Source: an uncultured Christensenellaceae bacterium (GTDB taxonomy: Bacteria > Bacillota > Clostridia > Christensenellales > Borkfalkiaceae). From it: a stretch of DNA of 64,000 nucleotides. The stretch's first letter is position 1; each line of letters opens with the position of its first letter. The stretch is taken from positions 1-64,000 of the forward strand of contig CAJUOV010000001.1 of assembly GCA_910588695.1 (NCBI GenBank), given 5' to 3'. A program made the position numbers and the translations under genes. The notes under the pieces are model-generated. The model ran no database searches and was not told where the DNA came from. It saw only the letters and a list, made by a program, of their open reading frames with translations. Positions 41,247 to 49,371 of this stretch are shown here, piece after piece.

Positions 41247-41294
41247 ACGGGGGAATCCGCAAAACAGTCAAATAACCGCAAGGCGGAACAGCGT

Positions 41295-42278
41295 ATGGTC
41301 AAATTTTTTAAGAACAACGAAGAGAAAAAGATTCGTCGGCTCGAATCGTTTGAGGAGAATTGCTGGATCGATCTCGTCAATCCTACCGACGACGAAATCG
41401 AAGACGCGGCGCTTATCTCGGGCATTCCCGAAGAGACGCTCAAAGCCGCGCTCGACGAAGAGGAGCGCGCGCGTATCGAACGGGACGACGGCTATTTTAT
41501 GTGCCTCATCGACACGCCCACTCTCACCGATACGGACGAGGGCGACACCTACGAGACGATTCCGCTTGCGATCATTCAGAACGAGAAGTGTATCGTCACT
41601 GTTTCTCTGCGCGGAAATCCCGTGCTGGGGGACTTTATATCCAACCGTGCGAGCGTCGATACGGGGAATCACATTCTTTTTATGCTGACGTTTATGTTCG
41701 GAAACGCAAAAAGGTTTCTTGCGAATCTTCGTCAGATCGATAAAAAATCGCTGCGCGTGCAGGCGGAACTGCACCGCTCCATGAAGAATAAAGAGCTCAT
41801 TCAGATGCTTGCGCTCGAAAATTCGCTCGTCTACTTTTCGACTTCGCTGAGTTCGAACATGGGAGTTTTCAATAAGTTGGAACGGCTGCCCGAAATTACG
41901 GGCAACGAGGACTATAAAGATCTCTACGACGACGTGATCATCGAAACCCGTCAGGCGGTCGAAATGTGTAATATTTACCGCGACATTCTCTCGGGTACGA
42001 TGGATGCCTATGCCTCCGTCATTTCAAATAATCTGAACGTCGTTATGAAACTGCTCGCCGTCGTCACCCTTATCATCTCGGTGCCTACCCTGATCGCAAG
42101 TTTGTGGGGCATGAACGTGGGCGTTCCCTTCGAGGGGCAGTGGTGGGGCTTCTGGGTCGTTATCGGTGTTTGCGTCGCATTGACGGCGATCGTTTCGATC
42201 GTTCTGATCCGCATGACGAATTCCATCCGTATCAAGACCCCCAAAGAGATCAAACGAAAACGCAGAAGAGGGAATTGA
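41295..42278 (+). CDS. corA: CorA-like magnesium/divalent-cation channel
   Basis: A 327-residue member of the CorA metal ion transporter family: a long cytoplasmic N-terminal funnel domain and two C-terminal membrane segments, the first ending in the selectivity motif WGMNVGVPF (GMN), and a basic C-terminal tail (KTPKEIKRKRRR). It should carry Mg2+ or Co2+ into the cell as a pentamer. The start at 41295 is chosen over an in-frame codon at 41232, which lies inside the attenuator; upstream SD (GGCGGA) is weak, consistent with tight control. Confidence 0.92.
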   Translation: MVKFFKNNEEKKIRRLESFEENCWIDLVNPTDDEIEDAALISGIPEETLKAALDEEERARIERDDGYFMCLIDTPTLTDTDEGDTYETIPLAIIQNEKCIVTVSLRGNPVLGDFISNRASVDTGNHILFMLTFMFGNAKRFLANLRQIDKKSLRVQAELHRSMKNKELIQMLALENSLVYFSTSLSSNMGVFNKLERLPEITGNEDYKDLYDDVIIETRQAVEMCNIYRDILSGTMDAYASVISNNLNVVMKLLAVVTLIISVPTLIASLWGMNVGVPFEGQWWGFWVVIGVCVALTAIVSIVLIRMTNSIRIKTPKEIKRKRRRGN

Positions 42279-42296
42279 GTTCCTGGGGGAGCGGTT

Positions 42297-42494
42297 ATGC
42301 CGATTTTACAGTACCGATGTCCGAAATGCCGAAAGGAGTTCGAAGAGCTTGTTAAAAACTGTAACGAAGAGGTCGTTTGTCCCGACTGCGGAGAAAAAGC
42401 CGAGCGGGACTGGGCGGGGAAAATTTATTCGGCGACGGGAAAACCCAAGCCGCATTGCAGCGGAAACTGCAAGACCTGTTCGGGATGTCATTAA
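42297..42494 (+). CDS. FmdB-like zinc ribbon protein
   Basis: A 65-residue protein starting MPILQYRCPKCRKEFEEL with a second pair CPDCGEKAERDW, the signature of FmdB/CxxC_CxxC_SSSS regulatory zinc ribbons. It ends in a Cys-rich HCSGNCKTCSGCH tail. Function of the family is not known. SD GGGGGAG precedes the ATG. It follows corA by 18 bases and may be co-transcribed. Confidence 0.85.
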   Translation: MPILQYRCPKCRKEFEELVKNCNEEVVCPDCGEKAERDWAGKIYSATGKPKPHCSGNCKTCSGCH

Positions 42495-42496
42495 AA

Positions 42497-42530
42497 CAAA
42501 AACGGCGGTTGCGCCGTTTTTTATTTTTTA
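42497..42530 (+). terminator. Rho-independent terminator
   Basis: AACGGCG and CGCCGTT pair around GTTG, followed by a long T/A-rich tract, after the FmdB-like gene. Confidence 0.88.
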
Positions 42531-42544
42531 ACGGTTATTTTAGC

Positions 42545-42574
42545 TTGACGGCGATAACCGTATCGCACTATAAT
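42545..42574 (+). promoter_or_regulatory. Sigma-A promoter of the GH2 gene
   Basis: TTGACG, 18 bases, TATAAT. SD AGAGGA lies before the ATG at 42602. Confidence 0.7.
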
Positions 42575-42601
42575 AGAATAAAAAAAGATAGAGGAAAAAC
42601 T

Positions 42602-44335
42602 ATGGCTGTAAGAAACGAATATCCCCGTCCGCAGTTCCGTCGCGAGGAATGGCAGGGACTCAACGGCGAATGGGAATTTGCATTCGACGATAAGAACGAA
42701 GGCTTAAAAAACGGTTACGAAACGGGAAAAACAGCTTTTCCCATGAAGATCAACGTGCCGTTTACATACGAGTACGAGGCGAGCGGGATCGGCGACAAAA
42801 CGGTGCACGAGCGGGTGTGGTACAAGCGCACTTTCTCCGCGCCGAGCGATAAACGCGTTCTCCTGTGCTTTAACGGCAGCGACTATTTTACGGAAGTGTG
42901 GGTGAACGGGAAACACGCCGTGTCTCACGAAGGCGGATTTGCGCCTTTCTCCGCGGATATTACCGATTTGCTGAACGGGAAAGAAAATACGCTTGTCGTC
43001 TGCTGTTACGATCCGCTCGATCCCACTTTTCCGCGCGGAAAGCAGAGTTGGACGGGCGAGCGTTTCGGATGCTGGTACGTTCCGAATACGGGAATCTGGC
43101 AGAGCGTTTGGCTGGAGTACGTCGGATGCGACTGCATTGCGAAGAGATCGCTTTTTACGGATTTTCATTCCTGCTCGGTTTCGGGCGAGATCGTTACGCT
43201 CCGCGGGCTTGCGGACGAGGCGGAAATCGCGATTTCCATGCGCGGAAAGAGCGTAAAGACAGTTCGTTTTTCTTTGGACGGAAAGCATACCCGCTACAGT
43301 GTAAAACTTATGGAGAGCGATTTTGTCGATCCGAGCTACGCGTGGACGCCCGATCGCCCGAACTTATTCGACGCGACGTTTACTCTCTATCATAAGGGCG
43401 AACGGGTAGATCTTGCGCATACCCGTTTCGGCTTAAAGTCGGTTTCCGTATCCGGAAATCAGATTGTTCTGAACAATGCGCCTCTTTATCAGCGGCTCAT
43501 TCTCGATCAGGGGTATTGGGCGGAGAGCGGACTGACGCCGCCGAGCGCGGAAGCGTTGAAAAAAGACATCGAGCTTGCGATTGCGCACGGCTTTAACGGC
43601 GCGCGCAAACATCAGAAGTTCGAGGATCCGTACTTCTATTATTACGCCGAGGAGCTCGGATTTCTGACATGGTGCGAAATGCCTTCCGCCTACAATTTCT
43701 GCGCGGAAGAAGAGGAACGCCTCGAAAAAGAATGGCGTTCGATCGTGGAGGAGGCGCGCAACTTTACGAGCGTCGTCTGCTATGTTCCCCTCAACGAGAG
43801 CTGGGGCGTGCGCAATATCGCGGCGGACGAAGATCAGCAGAATTTTGCCCGTTGCATGTATTATGCGACGAAGGCGCTTGATCCTACGCGGCTTGTCAGC
43901 ACCAACGACGGATGGGAGAGCGTGGAAAAAACAGATATTCTCGGAATTCACGACTATGCGTTCGACAGTTCCGAATTTGCGGAAAAATACCGTGCGGAAA
44001 GGTACGACGCGCTTTATCCGCAGAACAGAAAACTGATGGCGGAAGGCTGTTCGTATTCGGGGCAGCCCGTGCTTCTGACCGAATTCGGCGGGATCGCTAT
44101 GCTCAGTAAGACCAAAGGCGACAGCTGGGGATATAACAGCGGAGCCAAGAATGCCGAAGAATTTTATGAACGTTATGCCGATCTGATGCGCGGCATTTAC
44201 GAAAACGCGGAATTCCGCGGATTCTGCTATACGCAGCTGACGGACGTACAGCAGGAAGTGAACGGGCTGCTCGGAGAGGATCATAAGCCTAAATTCGATC
44301 CCGAAAAAATCCGTAAAATGACGGAAGGGAAATAA
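42602..44335 (+). CDS. Glycoside hydrolase family 2 enzyme (beta-galactosidase/glucuronidase type)
   Basis: A 577-residue intracellular glycosidase (no signal peptide). Domains: N-terminal sugar-binding jelly roll (PRPQFRREEWQGLNGEWEFA onward), Ig-like middle domain, and a TIM barrel with the acid/base Glu in PLNESWGV (about residue 399) and the nucleophile Glu in LTEFGG (about 493). Length suits single-module GH2 enzymes. Substrate could be a beta-galactoside, glucuronide or mannoside; nothing in the neighbourhood tells. The start at 42602 is chosen because the earlier in-frame reading crosses the terminator and promoter. Confidence 0.9.
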   Translation: MAVRNEYPRPQFRREEWQGLNGEWEFAFDDKNEGLKNGYETGKTAFPMKINVPFTYEYEASGIGDKTVHERVWYKRTFSAPSDKRVLLCFNGSDYFTEVWVNGKHAVSHEGGFAPFSADITDLLNGKENTLVVCCYDPLDPTFPRGKQSWTGERFGCWYVPNTGIWQSVWLEYVGCDCIAKRSLFTDFHSCSVSGEIVTLRGLADEAEIAISMRGKSVKTVRFSLDGKHTRYSVKLMESDFVDPSYAWTPDRPNLFDATFTLYHKGERVDLAHTRFGLKSVSVSGNQIVLNNAPLYQRLILDQGYWAESGLTPPSAEALKKDIELAIAHGFNGARKHQKFEDPYFYYYAEELGFLTWCEMPSAYNFCAEEEERLEKEWRSIVEEARNFTSVVCYVPLNESWGVRNIAADEDQQNFARCMYYATKALDPTRLVSTNDGWESVEKTDILGIHDYAFDSSEFAEKYRAERYDALYPQNRKLMAEGCSYSGQPVLLTEFGGIAMLSKTKGDSWGYNSGAKNAEEFYERYADLMRGIYENAEFRGFCYTQLTDVQQEVNGLLGEDHKPKFDPEKIRKMTEGK

Positions 44336-44420
44336 CCGTTGAAAAAATAAAAACGCGTTTGGCTTTTGCCGTAGTTCCCATAGGGAATTATGGTAAAAGC
44401 GAGCAGGATAAAATTGGCGT

Positions 44421-44441
44421 GGCGTAGAGCTACGCCTTTTT
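44421..44441 (+). terminator. Terminator-like hairpin after the GH2 gene
   Basis: GGCGTA-GAGC-TACGCC followed by T5. A smaller hairpin CCATA/TATGG lies upstream at about 44378. Confidence 0.7.
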
Positions 44442-44587
44442 GCTTGTATTTTTATGTGTAGTCGAATTTTTCGAACGGCGCAAGGTAAATGTCATTCTAA
44501 TCGTCGTTCGCGCGGTATAGTGCGCTCACTCATCTCGCAGCGCAAAACAGCGCACCGTGCTGTTTTGGGCAAACGAAAACGCTTATA
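44442..44587. other. Gene-free stretch with an 8-bp hairpin
   Basis: No ORF with a plausible start is seen. The stretch holds a hairpin AAAACAGC/GCTGTTTT at about 44546-44568. Base composition drops in GC compared with the flanking genes. Nothing else recognised. Confidence 0.5.
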
Positions 44588-44809
44588 ATTGACGACGAAG
44601 AATTTATCACTTATTTTCAAGAGCCGGTTAAAATTACCCTAACAAGAACAACATTCAGAGTCGGCGATAAAATTCAATATTTAGCCGGAAACCCCGATAA
44701 AATTTCCCCCGATCGTATTAAGGGAATAGTCTTTCTTTCTTGCGGTGAAGCGGCTATTGTTGCTCTATTAATCGGAACTACGATTTACGAGATAAAAAAA
44801 GGTTTTTAA
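44588..44809 (+). pseudogene. AT-rich open frame without a start codon, possible gene remnant
   Basis: An uninterrupted frame of 73 codons ends at TAA 44807 but has no ATG, GTG or TTG start of note in reach. It reads IDDEEFITYFQEPVKITLTR at its start and ends with a hydrophobic segment (AAIVALLIGTTIYEI). Codon use is AT-rich, unlike neighbours. It may be the C-terminal remnant of a foreign membrane protein, or chance. Confidence 0.35.
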
Positions 44810-44857
44810 TTTTAGGAATTTGAATTTCAATTTTTCTTTGTAAATTATATAAAGCCA

Positions 44858-44888
44858 AAAGCTCTCGGACAATCTGTCCGAGAGCTTT
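44858..44888. terminator. Strong hairpin, probable terminator of the hemolysin III gene
   Basis: AAAGCTCTCGGACA and TGTCCGAGAGCTTT pair perfectly (14 bp) around ATC. On the minus strand a TTTT follows. It lies 70 bases after the minus-strand gene at 44957. Confidence 0.75.
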
Positions 44889-44956
44889 CTGTCATCGCTT
44901 GAAAGTGCAACTTTTTTTATTCATTGAGATTTGACTCGTTATGATCTTTTACGAAG

Positions 44957-45649
44957 TCAGACGAGCATAACAAGAATGCTCGTAAAATGAAGCGCGGTGC
45001 CGATCAGATCGAAAAGGTGCCAGATCGAGTGAAAATATCGTACTTTTTTGCCGAACGCAAAGAATATGATCCCCGCGGTATAAACGATGCCGCCCGCAAG
45101 GAGCAGCCAAAGGGACGCGGCGGGAATCAGGAGATATAATCGGCGGAACGAGAACATGATGAGCCAGCCCATCGCGAGATAGAGAATCATCGATATGATT
45201 TTGGTCGCCTTGTTGTTTATGGAAATCGCGTTCATCGTAATTCCCGCTGCGGCGAACGTCCATTCCGCGATCAGCGTAAGAAGTCCGGTTTGAGTTCCGC
45301 CCAAAGCGATCACGCAGTACGGCGTGTAGGTACCCGCGATCAAAAGAAAGATGGTGCAGTGGTCGAAAATGCGGAATACTCCTTTCGCTCTTCCGTTGGG
45401 CAGGAAGTGATAGAGCGCGCTCATGGTGTAAAGAACGATAACGCTTGCAGCGAATATCGACGATGCCGCGATGTTTGCTTCGGAGGGATAGGCGAGCACG
45501 CACAGCGCGATCCATGCGACAAGCCCGAGCGCGCCGCCTACGATGTGGGAGACCGCGTTAAAAATCTCCTCCCCTTTTGTATAGAATGAAGCGAAACCTT
45601 TCTTTTTTACGGAAAGATCTCGGTTTTTTAAGGTTGCCGTTGCTTTCAT
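44957..45649 (-). CDS. Hemolysin III family (PAQR-type) membrane protein
   Basis: A 230-residue, seven-segment membrane protein. Family motifs: GEEIFNAVSHIVGGALGLVA, SALYHFLPNGRAKGVFRIFDHC and the C-terminal HSIWHLFDLIGTALHF, with the His/Asp residues that bind zinc in PAQR relatives. Called hemolysin III from one Bacillus gene, but the physiological role of the family is not known. SD CGGAGG precedes the ATG at 45649. Transcribed alone toward the strong hairpin at 44858. Confidence 0.92.
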   Translation of the reverse strand: MKATATLKNRDLSVKKKGFASFYTKGEEIFNAVSHIVGGALGLVAWIALCVLAYPSEANIAASSIFAASVIVLYTMSALYHFLPNGRAKGVFRIFDHCTIFLLIAGTYTPYCVIALGGTQTGLLTLIAEWTFAAAGITMNAISINNKATKIISMILYLAMGWLIMFSFRRLYLLIPAASLWLLLAGGIVYTAGIIFFAFGKKVRYFHSIWHLFDLIGTALHFTSILVMLV

Positions 45650-45786
45650 AAGCCGCCTCCGATTTTGTTTACAATAACATTATAGCCCTGTTTCCGCCAG
45701 AAAGAAACCTATTTGTCCGCTAACGCTTTCTACTCTTATTTTTTAGACTTCTACCGGTGCGACAGCCGCTCTATTCTCTGAAAAAT

Positions 45787-45815
45787 CCTCTCTACTTAGG
45801 GTAGAGAGGAGATAT
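45787..45815 (+). promoter_or_regulatory. Hairpin sequestering the Shine-Dalgarno of the ATPase leader ORF
   Basis: CCTCTCTAC (45787-45795) pairs perfectly with GTAGAGAGG (45801-45809), loop TTAGG. The GAGAGGAG ribosome-binding site (45804-45811) is largely inside the stem, so translation of the leader ORF, and perhaps of the ATPase, should depend on opening it. Confidence 0.65.
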
Positions 45816-45869
45816 ATGCGCCTGCGAATGCGAAACGGTCATAATCTTGTCCCGAAAATCATATGGTAA
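45816..45869 (+). CDS. 17-residue upstream ORF coupled to the P-type ATPase
   Basis: ATG 45816 with GGAG 4 bases upstream encodes MRLRMRNGHNLVPKIIW and stops at 45867-45869, 4 bases before the ATPase ATG. The ATPase has no Shine-Dalgarno of its own, so ribosomes terminating here probably re-initiate. The upstream SD is held in a hairpin. Confidence 0.5.
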   Translation: MRLRMRNGHNLVPKIIW

Positions 45870-45873
45870 CCGT

Positions 45874-48594
45874 ATGAAAAGATACGGGTTGAAAAAGAAA
45901 GAAAAGAAGGAACCGTCTGCCGAGACAAAAAGCGGAGCGGAACTTTACGGACTGAAAAAAGACGAGGTATTGAAGAGCGTTTTTTCTTCCGAAGGCGGAC
46001 TTTCTTCGCAAGAGGCGCAAAAGCGGCTGAAAGAGCGGGGCAGAAACGCCTTGAAAGAGGGAAAGAAAAAAAGCAAAATCGGTATTTTCTTTGCGCAGTT
46101 CAAAGATCTGATGACGATTATTCTCGTGCTGGCAGCTTTTTTGTCGGGCGTATTGGCGTTCGTTACGGGCGATAAGAGCGAACTTGCGGACACGGGCATT
46201 TTATTGTTTATCATTCTGTTGAACGCCTTTGTCGGATTTTTACAGCAGTACCGCGCGGACAACGCGATCGCAAAGCTCAAACAGATGTCCGTGACCAAGG
46301 CGAAGGTCGTGCGCGACGGAAAAGTCGAAGTGGTCGACGCGGAAGAGGTTGTCGTCGGCGACGTTGTGGAGATCGAAGAGGGGGACAGAATTCCCGCCGA
46401 TTGCCGCGTGCTTCAAAGCGACGATTTCCGCACGGACGAATCCGCGCTCACGGGAGAGAGCAAACCCGTTAAAAAATACGACTGTATGGTGAGCAAATCC
46501 GCGCTCGCCGAGCGGAAAAATACGGCGCATTTTTCCACGTTCTGCGTAAAGGGCTCGGCGCGTTGCGTTGTGACCGCCACGGGGATGGATACGGAAATGG
46601 GGAAGATCGCCGATCTTCTCGAAAAGAGCAAGCCGACGCCCACTCCGCTCGACAAGACGATCGTAAAGCTCGGCAAGATCATTTCGATCAGCGTTTTGAC
46701 CGTTGCGCTGATTCTCTTTCTGGGCGGGATTCTCTCGCACAGAGTGAGCTTTCTGCAAAACGTGATGAACGCCGTCGCCGTCGCCGTCGCGGCGATTCCC
46801 GAGGGCATGGGCGCGGTCGTGACGATTATTCTCGCTATGGGCGTGCAGCGCATGGCGAGGGCGCGCGCCGTCATGCGCAAGCTCTCCGCCGTGGAAACGC
46901 TCGGCGGCTGCACCTGTATTTGTTCGGATAAGACGGGAACTCTGACCGAGAATAAAATGACGGTCGAACAAATCGCCACCTGTTTTCCCTCTTCCGCAGG
47001 CGAAGAGAGCTATACGGGCACGGCGACGCAGAAGAGGCTTCTGGAATGTATCCGCGTCTGCCATTCTCTCAAAACGGGGGCGGCGGGATACGTCGGCGAT
47101 CCTACCGAGATCGCGCTTGCGGAATATGCGGACAAATGCGGCGTAACTTACGAGGCGAAAGCGGTCGGGGGAATCGCCTTTACTTCGGAGCGTAAAATGA
47201 TGAGCGTCGCGGCAGAGCGGGAGGGGAAATCCCGTCTCTACGTAAAGGGCGGCGCGGACGTGCTCTTGAAAAAGTGCGATAAAATTTTTACGGACGGAGG
47301 CGTAGTTCCGCTGGACGCAGAGACAAGAAAGGCGATCGCTTCGGAAATTGCCGCCATGTCTCAAAAGGCGATGCGCGTTCTGGCGTTTGCGGAAGGGGCG
47401 TTCCTGCATGAAACGCGCGAAGAAAATCTGACCTTTCTGGGGCTTGCCGCCATGCTCGATCCGCCCAAGGCGGGCGCGAAAGAGGCGGTGCTCGCCTGTA
47501 AGAGAGCGGGAATCCGCACGCTCATGATCACGGGCGACGGCGCGGAGACGGCTTTTGCGATCGCAAAGAGACTTTCGATCGCGTCAAAGCGGGAAGAGGT
47601 CGTCACGGGCGAAGAGATCGACGGTATGGGCGAAGAGGAATTTTTCCGCCGCGTCAAGGGATATTCGGTATACGCCCGTGTTTCGCCCAAGCACAAATCG
47701 GAGATCGTCAAAGCGTTGCAGGCGCAGGGCGAGGTGGTCGCCATGACGGGAGACGGCGTGAACGACGCGCCCTCCATTAAGGCGGCGGACATCGGCGTCG
47801 CAATGGGTTCGGGTACGGACGTTACGAAAAACGCCGCCGATATGGTGATTACCGACGACGATTTCAAAACCATGACGCACGCCATCGAAGAAGGACGCAA
47901 CGTTTTTTATAACGTAAAAAAGACGATTTCTTTCTTTCTGGCAACCAACTTTGCAGAAGTTCTGTCCGTTCTGATAGTCTCTCTCTTTCTGTGGAAATAT
48001 CAGTTCCTGACTTCGACGCAGCTGCTTTTTGTGAATCTGATCACCGACTCGCTGCCCGTGCTCGCGCTCGGCGTGGAACGCACGGAGAACGCGATGCTGC
48101 GTCCGCCCGTCTCCGAAAAAGAGATATTTTCCAAACGCTCGCTCTGTTCGATGGCGTTTTACGGACTCATTCAAACGGCGGTCGTGGTGGGACTCTTCTG
48201 CTTTTCGCTCGGCGCTTGGGGCAACGGCGCGGCGAGTACTGCCGCGTTCGTGACGCTCTCTTTGATGGAGCTCTTCCATGCGTTCAACGTAAGGCGGGAC
48301 GGGTCGGAAAAGCCGTTCAAAAAGTTTTTCTCGAATAAGACGTTGCTTTTGACCGTGCTTGCGGGCGTTGCGGTAAACGTGCTGCTCGTCGTCTGCCCGC
48401 CTTTTAGGATCATGTTCGATCTTACGCCGCTCACGGTGTTCCAGTGGTTCGTGGTGCTTTCGCTCTCTTTCTCGATCGTACAGATCGGCGCGCTTGCGGA
48501 CATGATCGCCCGCATATTTGCCGGGATAAAACGAAAAGCAAATCCGAAGCGTTTGCGTCGCGGTAAAAAAAGTCAGTACGTGCAGAATTTATAA
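45874..48594 (+). CDS. Calcium-type P2 ATPase
   Basis: A 906-residue cation pump with the full P-type set: actuator TGES (ALTGESKPV), phosphorylated Asp in CSDKTGTLTEN (about 352), KGGADVLL nucleotide site, MITGDGAETA and MTGDGVNDAPSIKAADIG hinge. Membrane helices carry NFAEV (M5) and NLITDSLP (M6), as in SERCA/PMCA-like pumps. The M4 motif is IPEGMGAVV, where the usual is PEGLPA, which may change ion preference. No SD before ATG 45874; translation probably depends on the upstream ORF. Its 3' end overlaps the convergent deacetylase gene by 22 bases. Confidence 0.92.
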   Translation: MKRYGLKKKEKKEPSAETKSGAELYGLKKDEVLKSVFSSEGGLSSQEAQKRLKERGRNALKEGKKKSKIGIFFAQFKDLMTIILVLAAFLSGVLAFVTGDKSELADTGILLFIILLNAFVGFLQQYRADNAIAKLKQMSVTKAKVVRDGKVEVVDAEEVVVGDVVEIEEGDRIPADCRVLQSDDFRTDESALTGESKPVKKYDCMVSKSALAERKNTAHFSTFCVKGSARCVVTATGMDTEMGKIADLLEKSKPTPTPLDKTIVKLGKIISISVLTVALILFLGGILSHRVSFLQNVMNAVAVAVAAIPEGMGAVVTIILAMGVQRMARARAVMRKLSAVETLGGCTCICSDKTGTLTENKMTVEQIATCFPSSAGEESYTGTATQKRLLECIRVCHSLKTGAAGYVGDPTEIALAEYADKCGVTYEAKAVGGIAFTSERKMMSVAAEREGKSRLYVKGGADVLLKKCDKIFTDGGVVPLDAETRKAIASEIAAMSQKAMRVLAFAEGAFLHETREENLTFLGLAAMLDPPKAGAKEAVLACKRAGIRTLMITGDGAETAFAIAKRLSIASKREEVVTGEEIDGMGEEEFFRRVKGYSVYARVSPKHKSEIVKALQAQGEVVAMTGDGVNDAPSIKAADIGVAMGSGTDVTKNAADMVITDDDFKTMTHAIEEGRNVFYNVKKTISFFLATNFAEVLSVLIVSLFLWKYQFLTSTQLLFVNLITDSLPVLALGVERTENAMLRPPVSEKEIFSKRSLCSMAFYGLIQTAVVVGLFCFSLGAWGNGAASTAAFVTLSLMELFHAFNVRRDGSEKPFKKFFSNKTLLLTVLAGVAVNVLLVVCPPFRIMFDLTPLTVFQWFVVLSLSFSIVQIGALADMIARIFAGIKRKANPKRLRRGKKSQYVQNL

Positions 48595-49283
48595 TTTTGT
48601 TCTTTGAAAGCGCGGATAATGTCTTTAAGCGCTTCGGCGGTTGCCTTGTGGGGAGCGGAGTCGTGCAGTAAAAGCACGACGACCGCTTTTCCTTTTGCAG
48701 AAGAAAGCGCGGTCTTCGTCAGCGTTTCTGCGCTTGCGTTTCTGATCTCCTCGTCGCCGCAGACGGCATTCCAATCCGAAATACGGTATCCGAGTTTTTT
48801 GACGAGCGTCCGCTGCCGTTCGTGACGGTAACTTCCCCCCGGGAAGCGGTACACTTTCGGAATGACGTCCGTCGTTTTTTTGATAAACGCGGCGCAGGTG
48901 TCTATGTCTTTGAGGAGCGCCTCGTCGGAAGCGTAAATTTTTTTGTATTCGTGCGTGGCGGAATGCACTCCGATCGTATGCCCCTCGCGCGCAATCCGTT
49001 TCAGGACGTCCTCTCTTCCGTGCGCGCGGTCGCTCACCACAAAAAAGGTTGCCTTGACGTTCTCGTCTTTAAGCGTGTCGAGAATGGGTTCGGTGACCGA
49101 GTTGCTCGGACCGTCGTCGAAAGTTAAGTAAATTTTTTTCTCTTCGCCGTCCGCATAGGTGAAAGATGCGGGAACGGCAACCGCGCGGCCCGAGAAGTGG
49201 GCGAGAAGTAAGAGAATGACCACAAAGAACACGGCAATGGGAATGTAGCGTTTCTGCATACGAAAAGTTTGTGCGTTTCTCAT
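48573..49283 (-). CDS. Membrane-anchored polysaccharide deacetylase (NodB domain)
   Basis: A 236-residue protein with one N-terminal membrane anchor (YIPIAVFFVVILLLLAHF) and an extracytoplasmic NodB domain: zinc/catalytic TFDDGPS, HSATH, RFPGGSYR, SDWNAVCGD and VVLLLHDS. Such enzymes deacetylate peptidoglycan or other surface polysaccharides; a spore-cortex role like PdaA is possible. Start is at 49283 or the internal ATG at 49259, neither with a good SD; longer readings enter the galM promoter and are rejected. Confidence 0.88.
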   Translation of the reverse strand: MRNAQTFRMQKRYIPIAVFFVVILLLLAHFSGRAVAVPASFTYADGEEKKIYLTFDDGPSNSVTEPILDTLKDENVKATFFVVSDRAHGREDVLKRIAREGHTIGVHSATHEYKKIYASDEALLKDIDTCAAFIKKTTDVIPKVYRFPGGSYRHERQRTLVKKLGYRISDWNAVCGDEEIRNASAETLTKTALSSAKGKAVVVLLLHDSAPHKATAEALKDIIRAFKEQNYKFCTY

Positions 49284-49290
49284 TTTTTTA

Positions 49291-49319
49291 TTTACAAAGA
49301 GCGGAAACTGTGATATAAT
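49291..49319 (+). promoter_or_regulatory. Sigma-A promoter of galM
   Basis: TTTACA, 17 bases, TATAAT. It overlaps the region upstream of the divergent deacetylase. Confidence 0.7.
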
Positions 49320-49371
49320 CGGAACGGTAAACGACCCTTGATTCCGCAAAGAGCGGAAGGGGGGATTGGAG

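Noticed and set aside
41088..41294. corA leader as M-box (Mg2+) riboswitch
   Set aside because: Too short and lacking the conserved M-box core segments.
45690..45815. ATPase leader as yybP-ykoY (Mn2+) riboswitch
   Set aside because: The conserved loop sequences of that family are not present, although it often precedes P-type ATPases.
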